Assembly: GCF_020283565.1 (NCBI RefSeq)
Contig: NC_060060.1
Span: 10,168,001-10,232,000, forward strand
DNA from: Trifolium pratense
Taxonomy: Eukaryota; Streptophyta; Magnoliopsida; Fabales; Fabaceae
Direction: 5' to 3'
Length of the DNA stretch: 64,000 nucleotides
Numbering within the stretch: position 1 is the first letter of the stretch; each line of letters starts with the position of its first letter. Position numbers and translations under genes: made by a program. Positions 32,099 to 41,959 of this stretch are shown one piece after another. Below the pieces are notes generated by a model, which did no database searches, was not told the origin of the DNA, and worked only from the letters and a program-made list of their open reading frames with translations.

Positions 32099-33805
32099 TG
32101 AAGTAGCAATAAATGTCACAAGAAAGAGGGGGTTTGAATTGTGACCCTTTTTTAAAAATCTTTTATGTGAGTTTAAAATAACTCAAGACAATATTTCTTT
32201 TAATTGGTTAGTTAACAATTAACAAAGAAATATAGTTAGCAACAATAAAATAAACAATATATAAATGAACAAAATAAATACTGAGTTAGTTGCTGAATAA
32301 GTAAATGTTTAAGGCCCAGAGCACTCTGGTATTACTCAGTTAGTTAGTTTAGTATGTTTTAAGGATTTTAGAGTCCAAGAGAAAAACACACAAAAGTTAT
32401 CCTGGTTCACCCAACTTGGGCTAGTCCAGTCCTCACAGTCCTTGTGAGATTGTCCACTATAAATGCTCAGATCAGAACCTTCTGCTTCGCATCAAAAACT
32501 TGATCACAACTGGATCAATACAAACTGCTTTTCTTCACTCGAAAAGACTTTTACACAAATGCTTTTCTTCACTCGAAAAGACTTTCACACAAATGCTTTT
32601 CTTCACTCGAAAAGACTTTCACACAAATGCTTTTCTTCACTCGAAAAGACTTTCACTCAAAATGCTTTTCTTCACTCGAAAAGACTTTCTCACAAACACT
32701 CAATCTAACATGAAAGAAAGACTTGAGAGGGTTACAATATTTGTGGGGAATATGGGTTAAATCAACTCAAGTGAGAGATTGATAATAGCAAGCTTTGTCT
32801 ATTTGTTTTTCACAAATTTATGATATATCTTTGATGCTTTGCTTTGCTTTTGAAGAGTTTATTACTTGTTGATTTTTGCTTCAACTAAGTATATGATTTG
32901 ATTCTTTTTGCAAACTCTTAATCTTCTCTTCATGTAGCTCCATTGTATTTATAGGCAAATATAACCTTGGAGGAGCGTATGAGAGAGGGATTTGAATTTC
33001 AAATCCAACTTGACATGTCACAATGTTGTGCTGTCAATTTGCTGTGAATAGTGCGTTATCGTTGCTTCAGTAACATTACCGTTATGGCAATCTGCACTAC
33101 ACTTTTAATCCAATGACAACCACTGCATTTACGTGGCCCATATATGTCCATAAGAAGGAATCTTTCCTAATTTAGGGTTGGACAACTTGTATGCAAGTGG
33201 GAAAAAATATCATGTAATTATTGTACTTTGTTTTGGTGACTCATTGTCCTTTGTTGTTTCCTTGTCCCCTCTATGTTCCCTTGAAGAGAATGAGGCATGC
33301 TACAACTTGGCTTATGGTGTGACTCCACCTTGTTGGCCAATTTTCGTCCAAGCCATCATTGTGTGATGTGGCTTTCATTTGAATTTCAAATCTTCTTCAA
33401 TCATTGATGGAAGCTTCCTTTGTTTGTCCAAAGGGGCTTTTAATCACTTTAGTCCAAAAAGGCTTTATGGCCCATGATTCAATTTATGCCATATTTGACA
33501 TATTCCTTACATAAGTGTTTCCTTAAAATACTACCACTTTTGATGAGGCAAAGGAATAATATCTTTGTGAAGCACTTCATCATTTAAGCCAAGACTTTAA
33601 GATGCTTCTGTTGTTTCTACTCATTGCTTATATGTTTTGCTTGTCCATTGGTTGTTCATCCATAACGTTACCGTTGACAGATGATATCATTATCGTTGAA
33701 ACATTTCTCACAAAACACATTAGTAGATAACAAGATAATCATAATTAAAATTAATTAATATGTTTGTTATCTTTAAAACATCAAATAAGGATTTTGTCCT
33801 CAACA
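32099..33805 (-). repeat. Sirevirus 1 LTR (3' LTR in sense)
   Basis: 1707 bp, paired with 41960-43666. It contains the TATA motif at 32945-32954 (minus strand) and the five-unit 34-bp array at 32527-32697. Confidence 0.95.
32527..32697 (-). repeat. Five-unit 34-bp tandem array in the Sirevirus 1 LTR
   Basis: Units start at 32527, 32561, 32595, 32629 (35 bp) and 32664. Each contains the palindromic core CTTTTCTTCACTCGAAAAG (6-bp stem, 7-nt loop). In the sense orientation the array lies about 250 nt downstream of the TATA motif, so it would be transcribed into the leader. The same array is at 42388-42558 in the other LTR. Confidence 0.9.
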
Positions 33806-33806
33806 A

Positions 33807-33821
33807 TCTCCCCCTTTTTGA
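33807..33821 (-). promoter_or_regulatory. Polypurine tract of Sirevirus 1
   Basis: In the sense direction TCAAAAAGGGGGAGA directly precedes the 3' LTR; this purine run primes plus-strand DNA synthesis in LTR retroelements. Confidence 0.85.
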
Positions 33822-34646
33822 TGATGACAAACATTTAACTTAATTTTGATTTTGAGTTTTTGATAAAAAGATTTTGATAATCTTTTGCATTTGATTTGTC
33901 AATAACTCCCCCTCAATTTAAGCATTCTATTTTCAATAGCAAATTGAGTTTAAACTTTGATTAATAATATGACAAATTTTAATAAGTCATTCTTTTACCA
34001 AAGTGAATGTTTATGGTTATGATGGTTTTGCTCAAAATTTGAATGAGTTTCATATCAGAGTTTTTAAGGATATTTTCAAAAACATTTGTATGTTTTGATT
34101 AGAGCATTACTTATCCTTTTGGTTGAATATCTTTTACCTGCCTTCAATGCAGAAACTTATCATGGATCAAAAACTTAGCATGTTTCAGAGAATCAAACAA
34201 TATGAAATTTATCACATATTTCAACATGAATCCTGAAACTGTCTTTTGACAGAAAAAAAAAAGAGATCATGATAAAATTTTGAGATATCTCTCAATTGCA
34301 TATTTTCTCAAAGCATAGCTTTGTTTTCTTGTGATCAAATTGATGATTCACAAACCTGCTAATAACATAACATATAAACCATTCATTTCATAGCAGTAGC
34401 AAGAGTTTTTTCATATATGGATTCAAAATAAACTTGCAGATGCATGCTATCATAGCATAACATATTGGCGCACTAGTTCAAAATACAAATGCATCATAAA
34501 ACATAGTTTTTAACATCACAATGCAAAATAAGTAAAACAGAACAATAATCAAAAGAAATCAAAAGAGGTGCGCTCCTTTTGTTGTGCTAGCATCTGCAGC
34601 TTTCTTCTTTGTTCTTTTCTCCCCCTTTGTCATATCAAAAAGTGGG
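33822..34646. other. Sirevirus 1 non-coding 3' region
   Basis: About 825 bp between the third ORF and the polypurine tract with no open frame of note. A second purine run (plus-strand CTCCCCCTCAATTT at about 33905-33920) resembles an extra polypurine tract, as is common in Sireviruses. Confidence 0.55.
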
Positions 34647-36827
34647 CTAAGGCGCAGGCCTGGATGGTGATGAGCCATCTGATGATGATGATGTGGAAGG
34701 TTGAGGCATAACATGAACAGGAATGGGATATGGATTGGCTGGAGGTGTTGGAAGATTGAACCTTTGACAGAAAACATTAGAAATCCAATCCCTCATGATG
34801 GAGTTTTCAAGAGTGATATAGGTTAGATGAGAATCAAGAAGTTGAGTAGCTTGGAACAATTTTTTCACATCACTCCTAGTTTTGGAGGTGATTCTTTCAA
34901 CTTTGGATCTTGGTAATTGTGGTGAAGGTCTAGGTGCAGCATTTGATGGTCCAGCATTGAAGTTTGAGATGTTTGGGAGATTCAAAGTGGGTGAAAGGAT
35001 GGAAATGTTTTGAGTGAAGAAGGGTTGAGAAAAAGGGTTCTGAGGTGGTGAAAAGTTAAAAAAGGAACTGTTAAAGCTTTCATTGAACATAGGTGAAAGG
35101 TTGAAGCTTGGTGGAGAAGAAAACAATGGAGCACTACTAGTGGATGAGGAGGTGAGATGGTTTAACACAGAGTCAGGGTCAGGTTGGTTCACAAATTGAT
35201 TGACTGCTAAATTTGGAGCAATTTGAGGCTGTGGCTCGGGTTGAGGTGCAGCTGCAACTGGTGATTCATTTTGTGGATAGGCTAGAGGGATGTTCAAGTT
35301 TATCTCAGCTCTAGGGCCTAGCATTTGAGATGAGGATGGAGAATTAAAAGCCTCATTTTGAGGGATTTCTGTTTCAACAGAATGTGGCACAAAAGGTGGA
35401 TTTGGAATAAATTCATCTTCAACAGAAGGTTCAGGAATTTGTTGAGATTGTGCAGTGTCATCATACTGCTCATTCCTTTTTCTCTTGGCTCTAGTGTAAA
35501 CCTTTACAGGAGCTTGGGAGATAGGTTCACTCTTGAAGTGTTTGAGATTTTTCAGTGAAAAATTTTTGCAAAAGGTTGCAAAGGTTTCTCCTTCAAAAGG
35601 AATTTTGAAATGTTCAAAAATTTTGGTTAAGGCCATGCCATAAGAAACACAAAATTTCTTGTTGTTTTTGCTAGCTATATCTATCATGAAATTGATTATG
35701 ATGAAAGGTAGATTTAGCTTTTTCATTTCAAAAAGATGATGAATGACCATAATTTCATTATCATCCAGATTTTCATACTTGCCTTGTCTAGGCATAACAT
35801 TCCCTTGACTTATGATGTGAAAGACTTTTGGCAAAAAGTTTAGGTCAGAGGTTTTTCGAGAGTCTTTTGGAGATTCTAAAGTGAAAATAGGGATCCTTAC
35901 TTCCTCAAAAGTGGTTTTAGCTAAGCTATACCAGTTCTTACCATAAGCTCTAAAACCATTGTTTGGAATTTTGAAAATGTCAGCAATAATGTCAGGGTTT
36001 AGTTCAAACTCTACTCCCTTAACATTGGCTCTAATTGTGCAATTTTCACGATCACACTTGGCCTTAAAATAAAAGGCTTGAATTAACCTAGGGTAATAGG
36101 TTTCTCTAAGAGATAGAAAAGAGGACCAACCTTGAAAGTCAGTGTAGGCTTTTATCTCAAGAGGATGTGATTGAAGAGCTTTAAAATTGAAAAACCGTCC
36201 TGGTGCTATTGGCTTGGTTCTCCATTTTTCTTGAAAAATCTGTTCTTCAGCTTCTGATGAGTACATTGGTGTTTCATCTTGAAACATAGCATTCACAGAT
36301 TTTTTCTTTTCCAATCTCTGTTTCGGCTTAGAGGAAGTTTCACAAACTTTCTCTTTTCCCTTTTTAGTTTGAGGTTGAGTGGGAATGGTGGACTCTGACT
36401 TAGTTTCCTTGCTTGAGGATTTTGATGAAGGGTTTGAGTTGGATTTGGACGATGGAGGAACGAAAGTTTCTTCCTCATCACTTTCTTCTTCATCAGATGA
36501 ATCAACATTTATGTAGATTTTTTCAACATTGCTCTGAGTTTGTTGATTTGCAAAGTTTTCCCTAATTCTCTGAGAACGACGCGGAGGAGCAGAGAAGGAT
36601 GGTTTCTTTTTCTTTGTTCTTGGTTTGAGATGTGATGGTGTTTGGTTTAGATTTTGAGATGGTTCAACTGGATTTGGTGGTGGTTGACCATAGTAAGGAG
36701 GAAACAAGGTTCTTAAGGGTTTTAAGTTTAAGGGTAACGATGAAGATGGTGGTGGTGAAGGGTTGCGGAATCGTGGTGGTGAACGGTTGAATGGTGGTGC
36801 TCGTCTGGCTGTTTGTTTGGTTCTCAT
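34647..36827 (-). CDS. Third ORF of Sirevirus 1 (ORF3 / env-like region)
   Basis: Intact frame downstream of pol, 726 aa from the ATG at 36827. A further in-frame ATG at 37013 would add 62 residues, but that stretch is CT-rich leader-like DNA and I prefer 36827. Residues 1-9 read MRTKQTARR, matching H3 residues 2-8. Then follow a Pro/Arg-rich basic region with RRSQRIRENF (about 100), an acidic SSDEEESDEEE (about 122-133), Ser/Lys-rich segments, a globular domain at about 190-440 (FFNFKALQSHPLEIKAYTDF, FELNPDIIADIFKIPNNG) of the type found in many plant retroelement proteins, and a long Pro/Ser/Asn-rich tail. I see no convincing signal peptide or transmembrane segment from the 36827 start, so a true envelope role is not supported. 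Function unknown; two basic runs suggest nuclear localisation. Confidence 0.8.
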   Translation of the reverse strand: MRTKQTARRAPPFNRSPPRFRNPSPPPSSSLPLNLKPLRTLFPPYYGQPPPNPVEPSQNLNQTPSHLKPRTKKKKPSFSAPPRRSQRIRENFANQQTQSNVEKIYINVDSSDEEESDEEETFVPPSSKSNSNPSSKSSSKETKSESTIPTQPQTKKGKEKVCETSSKPKQRLEKKKSVNAMFQDETPMYSSEAEEQIFQEKWRTKPIAPGRFFNFKALQSHPLEIKAYTDFQGWSSFLSLRETYYPRLIQAFYFKAKCDRENCTIRANVKGVEFELNPDIIADIFKIPNNGFRAYGKNWYSLAKTTFEEVRIPIFTLESPKDSRKTSDLNFLPKVFHIISQGNVMPRQGKYENLDDNEIMVIHHLFEMKKLNLPFIIINFMIDIASKNNKKFCVSYGMALTKIFEHFKIPFEGETFATFCKNFSLKNLKHFKSEPISQAPVKVYTRAKRKRNEQYDDTAQSQQIPEPSVEDEFIPNPPFVPHSVETEIPQNEAFNSPSSSQMLGPRAEINLNIPLAYPQNESPVAAAPQPEPQPQIAPNLAVNQFVNQPDPDSVLNHLTSSSTSSAPLFSSPPSFNLSPMFNESFNSSFFNFSPPQNPFSQPFFTQNISILSPTLNLPNISNFNAGPSNAAPRPSPQLPRSKVERITSKTRSDVKKLFQATQLLDSHLTYITLENSIMRDWISNVFCQRFNLPTPPANPYPIPVHVMPQPSTSSSSDGSSPSRPAP

Positions 36828-37121
36828 GATTGTGAAGGAGAGGAAGATGAAGGAAGAAGAAAGGTTTGGAGAAGATGATGAACTCGGTTGAAGTGAGAAG
36901 AGGAAGAGTTGATGAATGAGGAGTAATGGTGGGAGTTGGTTTAAGTAACCGAGGGAGGGAGTGATTAGATGTGATATCTTGAAAAGATATCCCTTTTCAG
37001 ATATAATAATCACACTTAGTAAAGTAGGTTAGATGAAAAGTTTTAAATAAGAAAGGAAATCATTTATGGGTTGTCATTTTAAATGATAATTTTTTAATTC
37101 ACCTTAGATATTTCTGGATTA

Positions 37122-40100
37122 CTAGCTTTTAATGGGATTTTGAATTATTTTTAATTTAACTTCTAAGGGTTTAGTGAAGATATCAGCTAGTTGATTATCT
37201 GTGTCAACAAAAATTAGTTCAATTTCCTTTTTATTAACATGATCCCTAATAAAATGATGTTTTATCTCAATATGCTTGGATCTTGAATGTTGAATGGGAT
37301 TTTTTGACAAATTAATTGCACTAGTATTATCACAATAAATAGGTACATTTTCGTACCTTATTGAGAAATCCTCAAGCTGATTTTTAATCCAGAGAACTTG
37401 AGAGCAACAGCTTGCAGCTGACACATATTCAGCTTCAGTGGTAGATAATGCTATCGTGTTTTGTTTTCTGCATGACCAGCTTATGAGTGCTTTTCCAAGA
37501 AATTGGCATGCACCACTTGTACTTTTTCTTTCAATTTTGTCTCCAGCGTAGTCAGCGTCACAATAAGCTATTAAATCAAAAATAGAATCTTTGCTATACC
37601 AAAGACCAAGATTAGTAGTACCGACAAGATATCTGAAAATTCTTTTAACAGCAGTTAGGTGCGATTCTCTAGGAGAAGTTTGAAAACGTGCACACAATCC
37701 TACTGCAAAAACTATGTCTGGTCTACTTGCAGTTAAGTACAATAGAGATCCAATCATACCTCTATATTCCTTTTCCGGAACAATTTTTCCTTCCTCATCT
37801 TTATCCAAAAATGTAGATGGATGCATGGGAGTTGCCATAATTTTGGCTTCATTCATTTTATATTTTTTGAGAAGATCTTTAATATATTTTTCTTGACAAA
37901 TAAAGATTCCATTTATTTCTTGTTTAATTTGTAAACCAAGAAAATATCTTAGTTCTCCCATCATGCTCATCTCAAATTCATTTTGCATGAGATGGGAAAA
38001 ATCTTCACATAATTTTTCATTTGTTGATCCAAAAATAATATCATCAACATAGACTTGAACAATTAATAAATCCAATTTATCAATTTTTGTAAAAAGAGTT
38101 GTGTCAATTTTTCCTCTAGAAAAATTGTTCTTGATTAAGAATGCACTTAATCTGTCATACCAAGCTCTTGGAGCTTGTTTTAGACCATACAAGGCTTTTG
38201 AAAGTTTGAACACATGATCTTTTTTCTTTTCATTTTCAAAACCAGGAGGTTGATGAACATACACCTCTTCATTTAGAAAACCATTCAAAAAAGCACTTTT
38301 AACATCCATTTGAAATAATTTAATATTTTTATGTGATGCATATGCTAAAAGAATTCTTATTGCTTCTAACCTGGCAACTGGAGCAAAAGTTTCATCGTAA
38401 TCAATACCTTCTTGCTGGTTATATCCTTGAGCAACAAGTCTTGCCTTGTTTCTAATAACCTTACCTTCTTCATCCAGCTTGTTTCGAAAAACCCATCTTG
38501 TTCCTATGATTGAATGATCTGTAGGAGATGGAACAAGTAACCATACTTGATTTTTCTCAAACTGAAGAAGTTCTTCTCTCATTGCTTCTACCCATGAATT
38601 ATCAATAATGGCTTCGCCAATGGATTTTGGCTCTATCTGAGAGATCATTGCCATGTTGTTATCATTTTCTTTGAATGATAGTCTTGTTCTTATTCCATCA
38701 GTGGAACTTCCAATGATTTGATCTTGAGGATGATTCCCAACAATTCTTAAGGTTTTTGGAGGAAGAAGAGGATCATCTTCTTTCTTTTGATTTGGAACAT
38801 CCTGAGAAGTTAGTCTTTCTTGCTCATCATCAATTGATGGCATTATAAGATCATCAAATTCATCAAAGATAATATTCATGCTTATTTCCATGGTTTGAGT
38901 TTTCAAGTTATAAATTCTATATCCTTTAGAGTTAGTAGCATAACCTAAGAAAATAGCTTTATCTGATTTTGAATCAAATTTACCAAGATTATCTTTTGTG
39001 TTTAAGATATAACAAAAACATCCAAAAATATGAAAATATGATATGTTTGGTTTTCTATTTTTCCAAAGTTCATATGGAGTTTTGTCTAGAATTTTTCTTA
39101 TTGAAACTCTATTTAAAATATAGCAAGAAGTACTTATGGCTTCAGCCCAAAAATATTTTTCAACATTTGATTCATTTAACATTGTTCTTGCCATTTCTTG
39201 TAAAGTTCTATTTTTTCTTTCAACAACTCCATTTTGTTGAGGAGTTCTTGCACAAGAAAAATTATGAGAAATACCATTTTCATCAAAGAATGATTTAAAA
39301 GATGAATTTTCAAATTCTCCTCCATGATCACTTCTGACAGAGATGATATTTGAGCTTTGTTCATTTTGAACAAGTTTACAAAAGTTTTGAAAAGCATCAC
39401 AAGATTCATCTTTATTTTTCAAAAACAAAACCCATGTGTATCTGGAGAAATCATCAACTATAACAAAACCATATTGTTTTCCACCAAGACTAGTGGTGTT
39501 GACAGGACCAAATAAATCAATGTGAAGTAGTTCCAGAGGTTTTTTAGTTGAAATAAAATCTTTTGGATAAAAACTACTTTTGACTTGCTTTCCTCTTACA
39601 CAAGCTTCACAGATTTTATCTTTGTCAAACTTAATTTTTGGAAGACCTCTTACTAGATCAAGTTGAGATAATTTTGAAATTGTTTTCATGCTTATATGAC
39701 CAGCTCTTTTGTGCCAAATCCATTTATCTTTTTCGATAGACATAAAACATGATTCAGCTGGAATGTCATCTAAGTATAAAACATACAAATTTTTCTTTCT
39801 TGATCCGGAAAAGAAAACTTTTCCTGATGAAGTTTGTTTGACTTCACAAATGTTTGGTTTAAAAATAACTTCAAAACCACTATCACATAATTGACTAATA
39901 CTAAGTAAATTATGTTTTAGACCTTCTACATATTGAACATCTTCAATTTTTGCAGAATCATTATTACCTATAATACCTTTTCCTTTTATTTGTGCAGTAT
40001 TATTATTACCAAACGTAACTGACCCTCCTTCTTTTTTGATGAAGGAGAGAAAACACCTTTTATCTCCTGTCATGTGTTTTGAACAGCCACTGTCCAAAAA

Positions 40101-40139
40101 CCATGGCTTTTTCTTTGCACTTTGACAGTATCCCTGCAT
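37122..40139 (-). CDS. pol: Sirevirus 1 pol: protease, integrase, reverse transcriptase, RNase H
   Basis: Copia-type polyprotein, 1005 codons open without stops. Domains in order: aspartic protease with [11 protein letters not shown] (residues 15-25), GAG-pre-integrase zinc finger with WHKRAGH (about 142), integrase with HIDLFGP, DHGGEFE and [12 protein letters not shown] (D, D and E present), reverse transcriptase with KARLVAQGY and YVDDIIFGS (YVDD near residue 695), and RNase H with CDADYAGD and HHFIRD. The frame begins inside the gag 3' end and is +1 relative to gag. The C terminus diverges after ADIFTKPL, ending a few residues later instead of with the usual family tail. Apparently functional core. 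Confidence 0.93.
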   Translation of the reverse strand: MQGYCQSAKKKPWFLDSGCSKHMTGDKRCFLSFIKKEGGSVTFGNNNTAQIKGKGIIGNNDSAKIEDVQYVEGLKHNLLSISQLCDSGFEVIFKPNICEVKQTSSGKVFFSGSRKKNLYVLYLDDIPAESCFMSIEKDKWIWHKRAGHISMKTISKLSQLDLVRGLPKIKFDKDKICEACVRGKQVKSSFYPKDFISTKKPLELLHIDLFGPVNTTSLGGKQYGFVIVDDFSRYTWVLFLKNKDESCDAFQNFCKLVQNEQSSNIISVRSDHGGEFENSSFKSFFDENGISHNFSCARTPQQNGVVERKNRTLQEMARTMLNESNVEKYFWAEAISTSCYILNRVSIRKILDKTPYELWKNRKPNISYFHIFGCFCYILNTKDNLGKFDSKSDKAIFLGYATNSKGYRIYNLKTQTMEISMNIIFDEFDDLIMPSIDDEQERLTSQDVPNQKKEDDPLLPPKTLRIVGNHPQDQIIGSSTDGIRTRLSFKENDNNMAMISQIEPKSIGEAIIDNSWVEAMREELLQFEKNQVWLLVPSPTDHSIIGTRWVFRNKLDEEGKVIRNKARLVAQGYNQQEGIDYDETFAPVARLEAIRILLAYASHKNIKLFQMDVKSAFLNGFLNEEVYVHQPPGFENEKKKDHVFKLSKALYGLKQAPRAWYDRLSAFLIKNNFSRGKIDTTLFTKIDKLDLLIVQVYVDDIIFGSTNEKLCEDFSHLMQNEFEMSMMGELRYFLGLQIKQEINGIFICQEKYIKDLLKKYKMNEAKIMATPMHPSTFLDKDEEGKIVPEKEYRGMIGSLLYLTASRPDIVFAVGLCARFQTSPRESHLTAVKRIFRYLVGTTNLGLWYSKDSIFDLIAYCDADYAGDKIERKSTSGACQFLGKALISWSCRKQNTIALSTTEAEYVSAASCCSQVLWIKNQLEDFSIRYENVPIYCDNTSAINLSKNPIQHSRSKHIEIKHHFIRDHVNKKEIELIFVDTDNQLADIFTKPLEVKLKIIQNPIKS

Positions 40140-41916
40140 TTTGAAATTTTCGTTTAGGTGCCCATAATGACTTGGGTCCTTGAGGGTTAGTTTTCACAAT
40201 TTGTTTATTTTTAAAATAGCATTCTTTTTCAAGATGCCCAAAGTTTTTGCAAAATGAACAATGTTTATTTTTTCTTTCCAAGTGACGATAACGTTTTGGT
40301 TCATGGTAAAAACTTTCATAACTTTCTTTTTGATAGCAAATTGATTCATGATGACCATTTTTGTTACAAAATGAACATCTCAACTTAAACTCTCTATTTG
40401 CTGGTAAAAGAACATTTTCAAAAATTTTGTTTTTAACTTCATTAAAACCTAAGCCATTTTTGTTAAGAGCTTGAGATTGTGATCCCATAATGTTTTGAAA
40501 AGTTTCAGTTGATTTTATAAACCCAGTGAGATCATTTCTCAGTTCTTTTATTTCATTTTTCAACACAACATTTTCATCTATTTTCTTAGATAAAACACTA
40601 GAGCAAACATGTTTTTCTTTTGACTCAATTAAGTCTTTGTTAATTTTCTCAAAATTAAGAATGTCAATTTGAAGTTTTTTCTTTTCTTCTTTTAGTTCAG
40701 AAACTTCTTTTTGTAACAAAAAACATTGTTTGGATAAGAATTCAGAATCATGTAATAAACTATCAAAATTAGTTTCTAATTCTTCATAAGGATGAGTTTT
40801 ATCAAAGAGAAATACCTCATCATTTTCTGAATCTGCCATTAGACAGATGTTGGCTTCTTCTTCTTCTTTATTTGTTTCAAATTCATCATCATCATCCCAG
40901 GTAGCTAACATAGATTTTTTCTTGAAGGGAAAATTTCTGGGTGATTTGTTTAAGGGACATTCTGATTTGTAATGTCCAAGTTTGTTGCAACCAAAGCAGG
41001 TCACTTGACTTTTGTCAAAGTCATTTTTCTGCATATCTTTTCCTGAAGAAAAGTTTCTTCTTATTTGATCTCTTCTTCTTAACATACGTTGGATTTTGCC
41101 AGAAATGAGAGCTAGTTCTCCTTCTGCCTCTTCTTGGGTAGATTCTAATTCCTTAGAGTCATCTTCTAAAAAACTTATATCTTTTTGAGAAGCTTTTAAA
41201 GCAATGGTTTTTTCCTTTTTCAAAGGTTTATCTCCTTGAAGAATAACTTCATGAGCTTTTAAAGTACCAATAAGATCTTCTATGGGAAGTGTTTTCAAAT
41301 CTTTAGTTTGAGTAATGGCAGTAACCATTGGTCTCCAAGTGACTGGAAGACATCTCAAAAGTTTTCTAATTCTATCATTAGTTGAAAAAGTTTTTCCAAG
41401 AGATCTTAATTCATTTATGATAGTAGTAAATCTTGAAAACATTTCATCAATAGTTTCGTTTTCAATCATTTCAAAAGTTTCAAATTTATTAGTTCCTATG
41501 TCTATTCTTGTTTCTTTTACATGACTAGTTCCTTCATGGTGAACTTGTAAAGTGTCCCAAACCTTTTTAGCAGTATCACATTCATCTACTCTTTCACTTT
41601 CTTCCATGCTTAGAGCACAGGATAGAAATAAATGAGCTTTAGAGTTTAGGAGTACCTTTTGTTGTTCTGCAGTTGTCCATGCATCTTCAGGTTTATCTGA
41701 AATGACTCCCTCAGCAGAAGTTACAGTAGGAACATAATCTCCTTCTGTGACTATGCGCCACATTCCTACTTCTTGAGATTTTAAAAACAATTGCATTTTG
41801 TTTTTCCAAAAATAGTAATTTTTTCCAGTGAACAAAGGTGGTCTTGAAGCAGATCCTCCTTCTGGAATGTATCTTTCTTTTGACATTTTTCTTCCTGAAT
41901 CTTTTTCCTCTAACAC
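40060..41916 (-). CDS. gag: Sirevirus 1 gag
   Basis: 618-codon frame. The N-terminal half is a copia gag (UBN2-type) fold with [17 protein letters not shown] (about 29-45) and [15 protein letters not shown] (about 187-201). Three CCHC zinc knuckles follow: [14 protein letters not shown] (307-320), [14 protein letters not shown] and [14 protein letters not shown] further on, separated by a long coiled-coil region, a Sirevirus hallmark. A second Met at codon 11 ([11 protein letters not shown]) may be the true start. The last about 26 codons read the protease DNA in the wrong frame, so gag and pol overlap by 80 nt. Confidence 0.93.
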   Translation of the reverse strand: MLEEKDSGRKMSKERYIPEGGSASRPPLFTGKNYYFWKNKMQLFLKSQEVGMWRIVTEGDYVPTVTSAEGVISDKPEDAWTTAEQQKVLLNSKAHLFLSCALSMEESERVDECDTAKKVWDTLQVHHEGTSHVKETRIDIGTNKFETFEMIENETIDEMFSRFTTIINELRSLGKTFSTNDRIRKLLRCLPVTWRPMVTAITQTKDLKTLPIEDLIGTLKAHEVILQGDKPLKKEKTIALKASQKDISFLEDDSKELESTQEEAEGELALISGKIQRMLRRRDQIRRNFSSGKDMQKNDFDKSQVTCFGCNKLGHYKSECPLNKSPRNFPFKKKSMLATWDDDDEFETNKEEEEANICLMADSENDEVFLFDKTHPYEELETNFDSLLHDSEFLSKQCFLLQKEVSELKEEKKKLQIDILNFEKINKDLIESKEKHVCSSVLSKKIDENVVLKNEIKELRNDLTGFIKSTETFQNIMGSQSQALNKNGLGFNEVKNKIFENVLLPANREFKLRCSFCNKNGHHESICYQKESYESFYHEPKRYRHLERKNKHCSFCKNFGHLEKECYFKNKQIVKTNPQGPKSLWAPKRKFQNAGILSKCKEKAMVFGQWLFKTHDRR

Positions 41917-41944
41917 TTGTTAAGTGTATAAACCTGTAGAGACA

Positions 41945-41958
41945 GGCTCTGATGCCAA
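41945..41958 (-). promoter_or_regulatory. Primer-binding site of Sirevirus 1
   Basis: In sense, TTGGCATCAGAGCC lies one base after the 5' LTR. It matches the 3' end of initiator methionine tRNA with one C/T difference from the usual TGGTATCAGAGC. Confidence 0.88.
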
Positions 41959-41959
41959 T

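Noticed and set aside
32527..32697. Regular 34-bp repeats resembling a CRISPR array
   Set aside because: The units are directly adjacent without unique spacers, lie in retroelement LTRs of a plant genome and occur in both LTR copies; they are a tandem repeat.
32463..32760. Two 81-86 codon frames repeated identically at 32463 and 42324
   Set aside because: They are translations of the 34-bp LTR array; the period is one more than a multiple of 3, so every frame stays open. Not genes.
36828..37013. In-frame ATG 62 codons upstream of the chosen ORF3 start, giving a hydrophobic N terminus that could pass for an envelope signal
   Set aside because: The stretch is CT-rich, Leu/Ser/Pro in all its codons as expected from translating a leader, and the motif-bearing ATG at 36827 has a better context. 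I cannot fully exclude it.
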